The notes under the pieces were generated by a model. That model saw only the letters and a list, made by a program, of their open reading frames with translations. It did no database searches and was not told the origin of the DNA. Shown here piece after piece: positions 42,647 through 51,956 of a stretch of 64,000 nt of DNA (positions are counted from its first letter, which is position 1; each line of letters opens with the position of its first letter). Source of the DNA: Parafrigoribacterium_A soli (lineage in GTDB: Bacteria; Actinomycetota; Actinomycetes; Actinomycetales; Microbacteriaceae); the NCBI RefSeq assembly GCF_040227235.1, contig NZ_JBELNZ010000001.1, forward strand, positions 62,001 through 126,000, written 5' to 3'. The translations under genes were made by a program, and so were the position numbers.

Positions 42647-44005
42647 CTAGTGGCTGTGACCCTCGTGGTCGTGGTCGTGGCCCTCGTGGTCGCCCGCGTC
42701 GGCCTCGACGAAGTTCTCGTCGTCTTCGAGCACACCGGCCGTGAAGGACGACAGGTCGACATCCTTACCCTTGCTGTCGACGACCTTCGCCTTGCTGAGC
42801 ACGACGGCGAGCGCCTTGCCGCGGGCGATCTCGCCGATCATGCCGGGGATCTGACCGTTCTGGTCGAGCACCTTGATGAACTCGCCGGGCTCCATGTTGT
42901 ACTGGGCTGCGCCCTGCACGAGGTACTGGGTGAGCTCGTCCTGGCTCACCTTGATCTCCTCCTGCTCGGCGATGACGTCGAGCAGAATCTGGCTGCGGAA
43001 TGTCTTCTCGCTCGACTCGGTGACCTCGGCGCGGTGCACATCGTCTTCGAGGCGGTTCTCGTTCTCAAGGTGACGGTGCACCTCGTCGAGCACGAGCTGC
43101 TCCGGAACCGGGATGTCGAGGGATTCAAGCAGCTTGTCCACGACCTGGTCGCGCGCCTGGGTGCCCTGCTGGAAGACCTTGGACTTGCCGAGCTGCTCGC
43201 GCACATCGGCCTTCAGTTCGTCGATCGTGTCGAACTGGCTCGCGATCTGGGCGAACTCGTCATCGGCCGCGGGAAGCTCGCGCTCCTTGACCGCCGTGAG
43301 CTTCACGGTGATCTGGGCCTTCTCGCCCTCGTGGTCGCCACCGAGCAGAGCGGATTCAAACGTCGTCGTCTCGCCCGCGGTGAGCGAGTCGAGCGCCTCG
43401 TCGATACCCTCGATGAGTTCGCCTGAGCCGATCTCGTAGGAGATGGCGTTCGCGGTGTCGACCTCTTCGCCCGCGATCTCGGCCACGAGGTCGAGCTGGG
43501 CGAAGTCGCCCGTCTTCGCGGGGCGGTCCACGGTGATGAGGGTGCCGAAGCGGCTGCGCAGGTTCTGCAGCTCGGTCTCGACCTCGTCATCCGTCACCTC
43601 GACAGCGTCGACGGTGAGCTTGAGGCCATCGAGCTTCGGCACGGTGAACTCGGGGCGAACGTCGACCTCGACGGTGACCTCGAGGTCTCCGCTGAAGTCC
43701 TTCACGTTCGGCAGGCCAACGATGTCGGCCTCCGGGCGACCGAGCGGACGGAGCTTCTGCTCGTCGACCGCCTGGCGGTAGAACTTGTCGAGCCCATCGC
43801 TGACCGCGTGGTTCAGCACCTCTTCACGGCCGACGCGCTGGTCGATGATGGGCGCGGGAACCTTGCCCTTGCGGAAGCCCGGAATGGTGATGGACTCCGC
43901 GATGTGGCTGTAGGCGTGATCGACGCTGGGCTTCAATTCCTCCGGCGTGACCGCGATGCTCAGTTTCACGCGGGTGGGGCTGAGCTTCTCGACGGTGGTC
44001 TTCAC
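42647..44005 (-). CDS. tig: Trigger factor
   Basis: A ribosome-bound chaperone and peptidyl-prolyl isomerase. The 452-residue protein has the N-terminal ribosome-binding signature GFRKGKVP (residues 44-51), an FKBP-type domain (AKTGDFAQLDLVAEIAGEE to LLGGDHEGEKA) and a helical C-terminal chaperone domain. It ends in a His-rich tail, DAGDHEGHDHDHEGHSH, that could bind metal ions and is not part of the usual fold. TTGTGGAGAAG-type leader sequence including AGGAGAAG precedes the ATG. Confidence 0.96.
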   Translation of the reverse strand: MKTTVEKLSPTRVKLSIAVTPEELKPSVDHAYSHIAESITIPGFRKGKVPAPIIDQRVGREEVLNHAVSDGLDKFYRQAVDEQKLRPLGRPEADIVGLPNVKDFSGDLEVTVEVDVRPEFTVPKLDGLKLTVDAVEVTDDEVETELQNLRSRFGTLITVDRPAKTGDFAQLDLVAEIAGEEVDTANAISYEIGSGELIEGIDEALDSLTAGETTTFESALLGGDHEGEKAQITVKLTAVKERELPAADDEFAQIASQFDTIDELKADVREQLGKSKVFQQGTQARDQVVDKLLESLDIPVPEQLVLDEVHRHLENENRLEDDVHRAEVTESSEKTFRSQILLDVIAEQEEIKVSQDELTQYLVQGAAQYNMEPGEFIKVLDQNGQIPGMIGEIARGKALAVVLSKAKVVDSKGKDVDLSSFTAGVLEDDENFVEADAGDHEGHDHDHEGHSH

Positions 44006-44077
44006 GTTGTGCTTCTCCTGTTTGTTGTCGTGCCGTGCTCGTCGTGCACCGCGGTTGTCCTGTGCACTGCTGTTCTG

Positions 44078-44151
44078 TCGGGGCGACAGGATTCGAACCT
44101 GCGGCCTCTCGGTCCCAAACCGAGCGCTCTACCAAGCTGAGCTACGCCCCG
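44078..44151 (-). tRNA. tRNA-Pro (anticodon TGG)
   Basis: On the minus strand the gene folds into a full cloverleaf: acceptor CGGGGCG/CGCCCCG, D-arm GCTC/GAGC, anticodon arm CTCGG-TTTGGGA-CCGAG giving anticodon TGG, and T-arm GCAGG-TTCGAAT-CCTGT. The discriminator is A, and CCA is not encoded. Length is 74 nt. Confidence 0.96.
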
Positions 44152-44312
44152 GGATTCCGTCGAACTGCCGATACATGGGGGTTCGGGAACGGGTGTCAGC
44201 CGCGCCCGAAAATCGGCCTCGGCAAGTCTAGCTGAGTTGGCGGTATCGCCCGAGCATCCGCCGCTTCTGTATTAGGCTGACTACCGCGCAAGCGGCCGCA
44301 GGGCATTGCTGC

Positions 44313-44386
44313 GGGGATGTAGCTCAATGGTAGAGCCTCAGTCTTCCAAACTGATCACGCGGGTTCGATTCCCGTCATCCCCTCCA
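44313..44386 (+). tRNA. tRNA-Gly (anticodon TCC)
   Basis: The cloverleaf has acceptor GGGGATG/CATCCCC, D-arm GCTC/GAGC, anticodon arm with loop CTTCCAA giving anticodon TCC, and T-arm GCGGG-TTCGATT-CCCGT. CCA is encoded at the 3' end (44384-44386). TAGGCT about 35 bp upstream is a possible -10 box. Confidence 0.96.
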
Positions 44387-44538
44387 CGTTCGCAGAGCGA
44401 ACACTAACTACCCCCCAATTGGGGACAGCAGACCGCCTGGTTTGTCCTCTATTCTGAGGACACCGCACCCGAAGCGGCCTCCGCGGTAGGCCAATGTCGC
44501 ACCCGAATGCCCAGCGGCAGGGCACCTGCAGGATAAAC

Positions 44539-44817
44539 ATGTCCATTGCTTTCGCCCCCGAAGCAAACCGTTCATTTGTCACCGAAATCGCCCCCGAGAC
44601 GGAATTCGATGCCGATGCGGCCTTCGCGAACGACCTCAGGGTCGCCCGCGAACCGCAGCCGGTCGTCGTAGCCCCCTTTGGCTGGTACCCCGACCCCGCA
44701 GGCAGCCCGATGCTTCGCTGGTGGAATGGAACTGCCTGGACCAATCGTCTTGAACCGGCGCGTCCGGAACTGCAGCCTGCCGCTGGGTATTCGACTCAGA
44801 ATCTGCTGACCCGCTAA
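44539..44817 (+). CDS. DUF2510 domain protein (92 aa)
   Basis: A small protein whose second half holds a DUF2510 motif, GWYPDPAGSPMLRWWNGTAWT (about residues 53-73). This Trp-rich segment is common in actinobacterial membrane and secreted proteins. Here it stands alone with no membrane helix. The N-terminal half is acidic. ATG at 44539 has AGGAT 5 nt upstream; an in-frame ATG 45 nt further up is weaker. Function is unknown. A TATTCT -10-like box lies about 85 bp upstream. Confidence 0.75.
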   Translation: MSIAFAPEANRSFVTEIAPETEFDADAAFANDLRVAREPQPVVVAPFGWYPDPAGSPMLRWWNGTAWTNRLEPARPELQPAAGYSTQNLLTR

Positions 44818-44842
44818 ACACACTGGCGCCCGCCGGTCCGCT

Positions 44843-44861
44843 CCCCCACGGGGCGGCGAGC
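44843..44861. terminator. Possible terminator after the DUF2510 gene
   Basis: CCGCTCCCC/GGGGCGG can form a bulged 7-bp stem with a 3-nt loop 25 bp past the stop. There is no U-tract. Confidence 0.35.
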
Positions 44862-44954
44862 GTCACTGTTCTCCACAGACCGCGTCCCTCCCCCCGGCGA
44901 CGTGCGTACTCCCCGCTAGTCTGAGCCCGACGAGTTCAGGGGAGATTCAGTGCC

Positions 44955-47900
44955 ATGGCCGATACCGACGCCGATTTCACTCGCTACGCCGGTCGCGTCT
45001 CGTTCCCGCGAACGCCGGATGACCTCACCAACACCGCGATCTGCCCCGCCTGTCTCCATCCGCTGACGAGCAGGGTGTGCGCGGTCTGCGCGCTCGATCT
45101 CAATCATCCGGCCGCCGCCGAACTCTTCCAGGTTTCGACGGATGCCGCTGCCGTGCTCAAGTCGCGGATCTCGCTGATCGGTCGCATCCGTTTCGAGACC
45201 GCGCGCCTCATCGAGCAGCAGGCAGCAGAGCGCGGTGCGGACGCCGCCATATCGGTCCCCGCCGCGTTCCCCGCGCCCACACTCCCCTTAGCAACGAGCC
45301 CCGCACCCGCCGCCGCCGCCGCGGCGCTCACGCCCGACCGAGGCGCTCCACGCCGGTCGAGCGTGCAGCTGGTCATGCTCATCGTGGGCGTCTCGCTCCT
45401 GTCGATCGCGGCGATCTTCTTCCTGGTGTTCGCGTTCATTACCTACGGGCTGCTCGTTCGCAGCCTCATCATCGGCGGCATCACGATCGCCGCGATCGTG
45501 ACCTCCTCCGTGCTGAACAGCCGCAGACTGCACTCCACCGCCGAGGGGATTGCCGTCTTCGCCGCGATCCTCGTCTATCTCGACGCCTTCGCGGTGCGCG
45601 CGAACGACCTGGCGGGTCTCGCCTCCGCCGAGAGCGCGAGCTACTGGGGCACCGCCCTCGTGGCGTCGGCAGTCGCGTTCGTGCTGTGGCACCGTGCCTC
45701 CGGGTTACGGGTACCGAACGTCGTGGGTTTCGCCGCGCTCGCTCCGGGACTCGGCCTGCTGGTCGGCGGGCTGGCCGTTGGGCTCGACACCCCCGCCCGC
45801 TACTTCGCCGCGTTTGCCGCCGCCGGGGCCGCGGGGCTCGCCCATCCGTTTGCCCGCACAGCGGTGACGAGCGTTGCGAGGCACACTGAGGTCGTTGTTC
45901 TCCTGACGATGTCGTCGTTCGCCCTCGTCTGCGCGTCCTTCACGGCGTTCGTCGTGCAACCACAGAACGAGTCGGCTGCGGCGATCGCCCTCATCATGGT
46001 CGCCCTCATCGGTGCCGCCGAGGTGGTCATCACGGTGCGTGTCGCAACGTCTCTCCTCGCACGAGCCTTCGCCGCTGTCGCCTCGAGCATCGGCGCCGTT
46101 GCGGCGGCAATGACCGGCACGGCCGTCTCGATGCGCATGGGCGAGAGTGAGACGCTGCTGTTCTGGCCGGTGCTGGTGGCCACCATCGTCGCGCTCGCGC
46201 TGGAGGCTCTGGCACGCCGCGCCGCCCGTACGCCGTATTCGGTCGCCGCCGTGACGGCCGCGATTTCCGCGGGCGCCGTTGCCGCGCTGGGACTTGTCAT
46301 TGCGGCCGGGCTCGCCATTGCCGTGGCGCTCGGCCTGGCAAGCTCAGGTCCGGCGAACCCGTGGAGCATGGCGGCGTGGCGCACGGCGGCCGAGCGGAGC
46401 ACCCTCTTCGAGCTGACACTCGCCGGGCTCGCGCTCGTCGTTGCCCTCACGGCGGCAAGTTGGGCTGCCGCTGGCCTCCTCAGGCGACGGGGTCCGATTC
46501 TGCTCTGGGCCTTCGGAGCACTCGTCGTGCTCGCCGTTCCCCTTCTCGAGTCGCTGTGGCTGATCGTCTCCGGCTGGTTCCTGGTCGCGATCATCGCTCT
46601 CCTCCTCTTGATCGCCTCGGGGCGAACGGTGAACGCGCGCGGTACGCTGCGGCTTCCGATCGCCGCCGCGGGCGCGGCGGCCGCGGCGCTCGCGTACTCG
46701 GCGTCGTGGCTCAGCATCGACAGCTGGGGAGCGGCCACGCTGGCCAGCATCCTGCTGCTTATCGGTGCCCGCTTCGTTCCGGATGCGGCAGCCCGGATTC
46801 CGCGCGCCGCCCTGCTGGGTTGCGCCGCGATCCTCGCGATCGTGGGTGCCGCGGCGCTCGCACACCAGCTCGGCGGCGATGCGTCGAGCTGGCACTCCTC
46901 GATCAACGCGCTCCGCTTCGTCGGCATCCTCGGGGTGCTGCTCCTCGGCGCCGCTCTCCTGCCTGCACCTGCGGCCCCGGAGTCCGGCGCGAGCCTGTCG
47001 GCGCTCGACAGGCGCGTGCTGTTCTGGCTTGCCGCGCCGACAACGCTCATCAGCTCGGGCGCCGCGGCAATCGCGTTGAACGATCGATCCTCCGAGACCA
47101 CTGCGAGCGGACTGTTGCTGCCGGAACACGGGACCAGCCTCATCCTCGCGCTCATGGTTCTCGCGGTGCTGCTTCCCTGGGCCACCGGTGCGCGAGCGGC
47201 TTCGCTGCGTGCCGAGCGGGCACTCGCCTCGCTCGCGATCGCGCCCGTGACCTATTGGGTGGTCGACTCCTTCGCCACCACCGCACAGCTGCCGCAAGAC
47301 TCTCGCCACGCGACCCCGATCGTTGCATCGCTGCTCGTGGCGGTCGGATCCCTCGTCGTTGCAGTGCGGCGCGGCAACAGCTCCTCGCGGTGGTTCCGGG
47401 AACTGGGCATCGCCGTCGTCGCCGTTCCCGGGGTGCTCTTCACCGTGATCGGTGGCGATCTGATCGCGTGGTTTGTGCTGCTCATCGCGGCCGTGACCGC
47501 GCTCATCCTCGCCGTCAGTCCCGACGGCCTGTTTGCCTCGACGTCACGCCGCAGACACCTCGGCTGGCTCGCCGTCGTGCTCGCGACCGCGGGGCTCTGG
47601 CTGCGTCTCAGTAACGAGCGCGTCACGGCCATCGAGGCATACGTGCTTCCCGTCGCGGCGGTGCTGCTCGTGGTCGGCGCGCTCATCTGGAACTCCGCCC
47701 GCTCGCGCGGAACGCACAGCACCGTGGCTCCTCTCGTATGCCTCGGTGGCCTGCTCGTCGCCATCCTTCCGATTGCCGCGGAGTCCGCGACGGGACCGGT
47801 ACTGCGCGCCTACTTGATCGGCGTCATCTCGGCGATGCTGCTGCTCGTCGCGACATTCAGCGCCCGCAGCGGCGGCCTGCGGCCCTACCTTGCGGCAGTC

Positions 47901-48764
47901 GCGCTCGCGGGCGCCCTCGGAGTACTCGTCACGAGCATCGGGCGCTCCTACTTCCTCGTCGTAGAGGGGGGCACCGCAGACGGGAGGCTCGAATTCTGGA
48001 TCGGCAGCTGTCTGGTCATCCTCACCGCCGCCGCGTTCGGGGTCGTGCGCAGCGACGCGGATACCCCGAGGGCGGTGAGAGCTCGCGAGCTGGCCTCACG
48101 CATCCTTGTCGTGGTCGCCATGACCGTCGTGCTCGCCTTCGAAGCCGCGAACCTCGCGTCCACCGGTCTGGGTCTCGCTCGGGCGTTCCTCACCCTCGTG
48201 CTGTTCCTCGCGATCTACCTCACGGGCGCGCTCCGGGGTCGAGCGCCCCTCGATGGTGCGGTCGGCTGGATTGCGCTCGGTTACGCTGCCGCAATCGGGT
48301 TCCTCGCCATCGTGACCGGTGCGATTGACCCGCTCGAGTTCGCCACCGTGCCCATCGCGCTCGCGCTGATCGCCGATGGCGCGGTGCGGCTGGCGGAGGA
48401 TCCACGGGTGCGCAGCTGGGCAGCACTCGGCCCGGGCCTGGCCGTTCTGCTCGTTCCGTCACTGCTCGCGAGCGCCGAGGATCGTCCGCTCTGGCGGCTC
48501 GTCGGACTCGGCGTGGTTGCGGTGTCCGTGCTCATCGCTGGCGCGGTGCGCAGGCTCCAGGCACCGTTCATCGTGGGCGCCGTCGTCGCACTCGTCCACG
48601 GCATCGCGACATTTTCCACCGAGATCCGGATCGCCTACGAGTCGCTTCCCTGGTGGCTGTGGCTCGGCATCGGGGGCGTGCTGCTCATCGCGATCGCCGC
48701 GCGCTACGAGAGGCGCATCAAGAACCTCAGGGACGTCGCGCTGCGGATCGCTTCGCTGCGCTGA
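44955..48764 (+). CDS. Giant polytopic membrane protein, SCO7613-like (1269 aa)
   Basis: The protein starts with a short soluble region holding a zinc-ribbon-like pair of knuckles (CPACLHPLTSRVCAVCALDL, residues ~32-51). A helical stretch (SRISLIGRIRFETARLIEQQAAE) and an Ala/Pro-rich linker follow. From about residue 135 to the end it is almost continuously hydrophobic, with roughly 30 or more predicted helices separated by very short loops and several conserved-looking Arg/Glu residues in them. This matches the SCO7613 C-terminal-type proteins of actinobacteria, which have no known function. It is monocistronic, with TAGTCT about 35 bp upstream and a strong hairpin at the stop. Confidence 0.85.
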   Translation: MADTDADFTRYAGRVSFPRTPDDLTNTAICPACLHPLTSRVCAVCALDLNHPAAAELFQVSTDAAAVLKSRISLIGRIRFETARLIEQQAAERGADAAISVPAAFPAPTLPLATSPAPAAAAAALTPDRGAPRRSSVQLVMLIVGVSLLSIAAIFFLVFAFITYGLLVRSLIIGGITIAAIVTSSVLNSRRLHSTAEGIAVFAAILVYLDAFAVRANDLAGLASAESASYWGTALVASAVAFVLWHRASGLRVPNVVGFAALAPGLGLLVGGLAVGLDTPARYFAAFAAAGAAGLAHPFARTAVTSVARHTEVVVLLTMSSFALVCASFTAFVVQPQNESAAAIALIMVALIGAAEVVITVRVATSLLARAFAAVASSIGAVAAAMTGTAVSMRMGESETLLFWPVLVATIVALALEALARRAARTPYSVAAVTAAISAGAVAALGLVIAAGLAIAVALGLASSGPANPWSMAAWRTAAERSTLFELTLAGLALVVALTAASWAAAGLLRRRGPILLWAFGALVVLAVPLLESLWLIVSGWFLVAIIALLLLIASGRTVNARGTLRLPIAAAGAAAAALAYSASWLSIDSWGAATLASILLLIGARFVPDAAARIPRAALLGCAAILAIVGAAALAHQLGGDASSWHSSINALRFVGILGVLLLGAALLPAPAAPESGASLSALDRRVLFWLAAPTTLISSGAAAIALNDRSSETTASGLLLPEHGTSLILALMVLAVLLPWATGARAASLRAERALASLAIAPVTYWVVDSFATTAQLPQDSRHATPIVASLLVAVGSLVVAVRRGNSSSRWFRELGIAVVAVPGVLFTVIGGDLIAWFVLLIAAVTALILAVSPDGLFASTSRRRHLGWLAVVLATAGLWLRLSNERVTAIEAYVLPVAAVLLVVGALIWNSARSRGTHSTVAPLVCLGGLLVAILPIAAESATGPVLRAYLIGVISAMLLLVATFSARSGGLRPYLAAVALAGALGVLVTSIGRSYFLVVEGGTADGRLEFWIGSCLVILTAAAFGVVRSDADTPRAVRARELASRILVVVAMTVVLAFEAANLASTGLGLARAFLTLVLFLAIYLTGALRGRAPLDGAVGWIALGYAAAIGFLAIVTGAIDPLEFATVPIALALIADGAVRLAEDPRVRSWAALGPGLAVLLVPSLLASAEDRPLWRLVGLGVVAVSVLIAGAVRRLQAPFIVGAVVALVHGIATFSTEIRIAYESLPWWLWLGIGGVLLIAIAARYERRIKNLRDVALRIASLR

Positions 48765-48780
48765 GCTGCAGCGCAGCGAA
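48752..48780. terminator. Bidirectional terminator hairpin
   Basis: A perfect 11-bp stem, ttcgctgcgct/agcgcagcgaa, with a 7-nt loop contains the TGA of the giant membrane protein. It lies 15 bp from the stop of the convergent response-regulator gene. Confidence 0.75.
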
Positions 48781-48794
48781 CCGCGGGACGTCGT

Positions 48795-49442
48795 TCAGCG
48801 CTGCAGCCAGGTGAGCACGGCGAGAACGCGGCGGTGATCGTTGCCGGAGTCGTCGAGCCCGAGCTTCTGGAAGATGGCGGTGACGTTCTTCTCCACCGCA
48901 CCGACCCCGATGAACAATTCGGAGGCGATGGCGCCGTTCGTGCGCCCCTCGGCCATCGCGACGAGCACCTCACGTTCGCGCGGGGTGAGGGTCTCGAGCG
49001 GATCGTGCCTGCGACCCACGAGTTGCGCGACGACCTCGGGGTCGAGCACCGTTCCACCCGCGGCGATGCGGTCGATCGCGTCCCTCACCTCATCGAGCGA
49101 GGCGACGCGATCCTTCAGCAGGTAGCCGATCCCTCCGCTGCCGGATGACAGCAGCTCCTGCGCATAGGCAACCTCGACGTACTGCGACAGCAAGAGGATG
49201 CCGAGCCTCGGCATCAGTTGCCTGGCCCGGATCGCGGCGCGCACGCCTTCGTCGCGGAAGGTCGGCGGCATTCTGACGTCGAGAACGGCGAGATCGGGCG
49301 CAAGCGACTCGAGATCCGCGAGCAGCACCTCGGCATCCGGATAGGAGCCGACGACGTCCACCCCGGCCTCGCGCAGAACGCGGACGAGCCCTTCGCGCAG
49401 CAGCACCGAATCGTCGGCAACGACCACGCGAAGGGCACTCAT
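48795..49442 (-). CDS. NarL/LuxR-family response regulator
   Basis: A 215-residue DNA-binding regulator. The receiver domain has acidic pocket D10-D11, phosphoacceptor D55 (LAVLDVRMPP) and K105-region GYLLKDRV. The C-terminal LuxR helix-turn-helix is LTPREREVLVAMAEGRTNGAIAS followed by FIGVGAVEKNVTAIFQKL. It lies 21 bp downstream of a histidine kinase on the same strand, so the two form a two-component system. The target genes are unknown. Confidence 0.94.
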   Translation of the reverse strand: MSALRVVVADDSVLLREGLVRVLREAGVDVVGSYPDAEVLLADLESLAPDLAVLDVRMPPTFRDEGVRAAIRARQLMPRLGILLLSQYVEVAYAQELLSSGSGGIGYLLKDRVASLDEVRDAIDRIAAGGTVLDPEVVAQLVGRRHDPLETLTPREREVLVAMAEGRTNGAIASELFIGVGAVEKNVTAIFQKLGLDDSGNDHRRVLAVLTWLQR

Positions 49443-49463
49443 GCCCCAAGCCTATGGGCCCGG

Positions 49464-50858
49464 CTATGAGGTCTGCGACGCGATAGCCGACGCGATCGGC
49501 AGCTGTGCGGAGATGACCGTCGGTCCACCCGCGGGGCTCTGCACGTCGAGCGTGCCGCCGATCCCCCGCAGCCTCTCGTGGAGGCCGGCAAGACCGTGGC
49601 CATCGAGAATATCCGCACCCCCGCGGCCGTCATCCGTGATGACGAGGTCCAGCCACGTCTCGTCGCTCTCCGGCGGCCGCCTGAGCGCGACGGTGACCCG
49701 GACCATCGTCGCGTCCGAGTGCTTTGCCGCGTTGGTGAGCGCCTCGCTCGCCACGAAATACGCGTTCCGCTCGATCTCCTGCGGCAGCTCTGTGCCCTCG
49801 GGCAGTTCGCTGACGATCCTGGCGGGGATCGCGCTGCGCACGGCCGCGGACTCGAGCGCGGCCACAAGCCCGCGATCCATCAGGATGGGCGGGGCAAATC
49901 CGCGAGACAGCGCACGAAGTTCCTCGAGTGCGTCTCGCGACTGCTGCATCGCCTCGCTGATGAGGGTGCGAGCCTGCCCCGGGTCGGCATCCAGCCGGCG
50001 GTCCGCCGCGGCGAGATCCATCTGCAGGCGTACCAGCCGCTGCTGCGGCCCGTCGTGGATGTCACGCTCGAGTCTGCGCAGCGAGTGCCCCTCGGCCGCG
50101 ATGGCTGCCCCGCGAGACTCACTGAGGTCCGTGACCTGGCGCTGGAGCGCATCCGATCTGAAGGCACCGAGCACCCCGACGGCGATGCCATGGTGCGCGA
50201 GCGTCAAACCGCGCGTGACGAAGGGCAGCGCGGCCAGCAGGACCACGCCGAGAACGAAGCTGTACAGCGCGTCGAAGGAATCGAGACTCGAGGTGTCGCC
50301 GCGAGCGCCGAACAGCCAGGCGATCGAGCGCGCGAGTCCCCAGTTATCTGTGTCCTTGGTGATGAAACGCTCCCAGAACCAGTAGCTTAGTCCTCCGAGC
50401 GCGCCAGAGACCCACACCACGGTCACCGTCCAGCTCACGAGCGTCACGACGAAGTCGATGATCATCGTGTGCAGCAGGTACAGCCAGTAGTGACCGTTGC
50501 CGAGCACCGCCTTCAGCCAGGGGAAAAAGCCCGCCTTCGCGCGGCTGTCCTGCCATTCTGGCCTCGTCACCGCCGGACGCCCCGCCCACTCGAGTCGAAC
50601 GAGCTCAAGCGTGCCGAAGCCGCGGGAGACGTACAGGGCAGCGATGATCAGGATCAGGCCGATGAAGAAGGTGACGAGGGTACCGATGCCGGCCGTGAAG
50701 AGCGTCAGCGTGACGGCATAGCCGGCCACCGCGATCGGGAGTCCGAGCAGCAGGAAGCCCAGCTCGCGCGGAACGAGCCGCCACAGCCGGAGGTAGGGAT
50801 TGGAGGATCGGGCCACGCGCTCAAGCGTGGCAGAGAGTGGAGCCTCTGCGGTTGTCAT
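49464..50858 (-). CDS. Two-component sensor histidine kinase (HisKA_3, NarL-type)
   Basis: A 464-residue membrane kinase. Residues ~30-230 form a 'putative sensor' type membrane domain (PRELGFLLLGLPIAVAGYAV, VSRGFGTLELVRLEW) with about six helices. The phosphoacceptor H268 lies in LERDIHDGPQQRLVRLQMDL. The ATPase domain has EALTNAAKHSDA and DDGRGGADILDGHGLAGL. ATG at 50858 has AAGGA upstream and begins the conserved region; a longer upstream frame was rejected. It pairs with the downstream LuxR-type regulator. Such kinases often sense envelope stress, but nothing here fixes the signal. Confidence 0.93.
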   Translation of the reverse strand: MTTAEAPLSATLERVARSSNPYLRLWRLVPRELGFLLLGLPIAVAGYAVTLTLFTAGIGTLVTFFIGLILIIAALYVSRGFGTLELVRLEWAGRPAVTRPEWQDSRAKAGFFPWLKAVLGNGHYWLYLLHTMIIDFVVTLVSWTVTVVWVSGALGGLSYWFWERFITKDTDNWGLARSIAWLFGARGDTSSLDSFDALYSFVLGVVLLAALPFVTRGLTLAHHGIAVGVLGAFRSDALQRQVTDLSESRGAAIAAEGHSLRRLERDIHDGPQQRLVRLQMDLAAADRRLDADPGQARTLISEAMQQSRDALEELRALSRGFAPPILMDRGLVAALESAAVRSAIPARIVSELPEGTELPQEIERNAYFVASEALTNAAKHSDATMVRVTVALRRPPESDETWLDLVITDDGRGGADILDGHGLAGLHERLRGIGGTLDVQSPAGGPTVISAQLPIASAIASQTS

Positions 50859-50975
50859 GGGGAATCCTTCTGTCTGGGGTGGTGCTTCCAGCCTCGCCAC
50901 CGCAGGCCGCCGCAAGAACCCGGCCACCCGGCGAATCGGACGTGGGGTTATCCCCCCTCCCGGCGCGAGCCTCGA

Positions 50976-51956
50976 TCAGGCCTGGTCCTTCGGGCACCAG
51001 TAGAGCTTGCGCCCCGCGGCCATCTCCATGACGATGTGGGTGCCGCAGACGCGGCAGGGAAGACCCTCGCGGTGGTACACCCAGTGGCGGTCTTCTCGAT
51101 TGGCCAGGGCCTTGCGCTGCGCTTCGGCGTCGAGCCCCTCCATCGTGAGCATCTGGCCCGTGCGCACTCCCACCTCCAGAAGGTGCGCCCAGTCCCGCCA
51201 CAGCTCACGCACCGCCTCTTCGGGCACGAGCTTGCCGGGCGTGTGCGGGTTGAGCCGCGCACGAAACAGCAACTCGGCGCGATAGACGTTGCCGATGCCG
51301 CTGACGACCGACTGATCCATGAGCAGCAGACCGATGGGGGTCGAGGTCTTGCGCACGGCGGCGGTGAACCGTTCCTCGCCCTCCTTGTGGTCGTCAACGA
51401 GCGGATCGGGGCCGAGCTTGGCGAGGGCCGTCACGACCTGCTCGGGGGTGAGCACCTCGCAGGCGGTCGGACCGCGCAGGTCGGCGACGGCATCCGTCGT
51501 CAGCAGCCGCACTCGCACCTGCCCGACCGGGTCCGGCGGAAAGGGTGCCTCCTCCTGCGGCTGTTGGAGCGTCTCCTGCTCCGACATGCGCAGTCGCGTC
51601 CTGCGCGGGGCACCGATGCTGTGCAGCGAATCCTCGCCCGCCGAATCCACGATGGTGCCGCGCTGGTTGGTCTGGCCCATGCGGCCGTTGGCGGATGCCG
51701 TGGTCGCGTCCGCGGTGATGTCGCCCGCGAAATCCCACGCCCCGTAGAGGCCGAGGTGCACGCGCAGCGACAGTTCGTTGTCGAACTCGAGGAACAACTG
51801 TTTGCCCACCGCCCTGGACTGCACCAGACGGTGCCCGCTGAGCCTCGCGGCACCCTCGGCGAACCGGCCCTGCGGTGAGGAGACCGTGACGACCTGGCCC
51901 ACGAAGTGGAGTGCGAACTGGCGGGCAATGCGGTGGACGGAATGACCTTCTGGCAT
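50976..51956 (-). CDS. Fpg/Nei-family DNA glycosylase (Nei-type)
   Basis: A base-excision repair enzyme for oxidised bases. The start is fixed by chemistry: ATG at 51956 gives MPEGHSVHR, whose Pro2 is the catalytic nucleophile after Met removal, with E3 as general acid. A GTG two codons upstream is therefore excluded. The 326-residue protein contains the H2TH region (LLMDQSVVSGIGNVYRAELLF, then ARLNPHTPGKLV) and a C-terminal zinc finger starting CRVCGTHIV. The finger's second pair reads C-P-K-D instead of C-x-x-C, so the fourth zinc ligand is Asp rather than Cys. Confidence 0.92.
   Translation of the reverse strand: MPEGHSVHRIARQFALHFVGQVVTVSSPQGRFAEGAARLSGHRLVQSRAVGKQLFLEFDNELSLRVHLGLYGAWDFAGDITADATTASANGRMGQTNQRGTIVDSAGEDSLHSIGAPRRTRLRMSEQETLQQPQEEAPFPPDPVGQVRVRLLTTDAVADLRGPTACEVLTPEQVVTALAKLGPDPLVDDHKEGEERFTAAVRKTSTPIGLLLMDQSVVSGIGNVYRAELLFRARLNPHTPGKLVPEEAVRELWRDWAHLLEVGVRTGQMLTMEGLDAEAQRKALANREDRHWVYHREGLPCRVCGTHIVMEMAAGRKLYWCPKDQA

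Noticed and set aside
44355..44744. 129-codon minus-strand frame over the tRNA-Gly 3' end and the DUF2510 gene
   Set aside because: It runs antisense through a tRNA gene and a protein with a recognisable DUF2510 motif, so it is a shadow frame.
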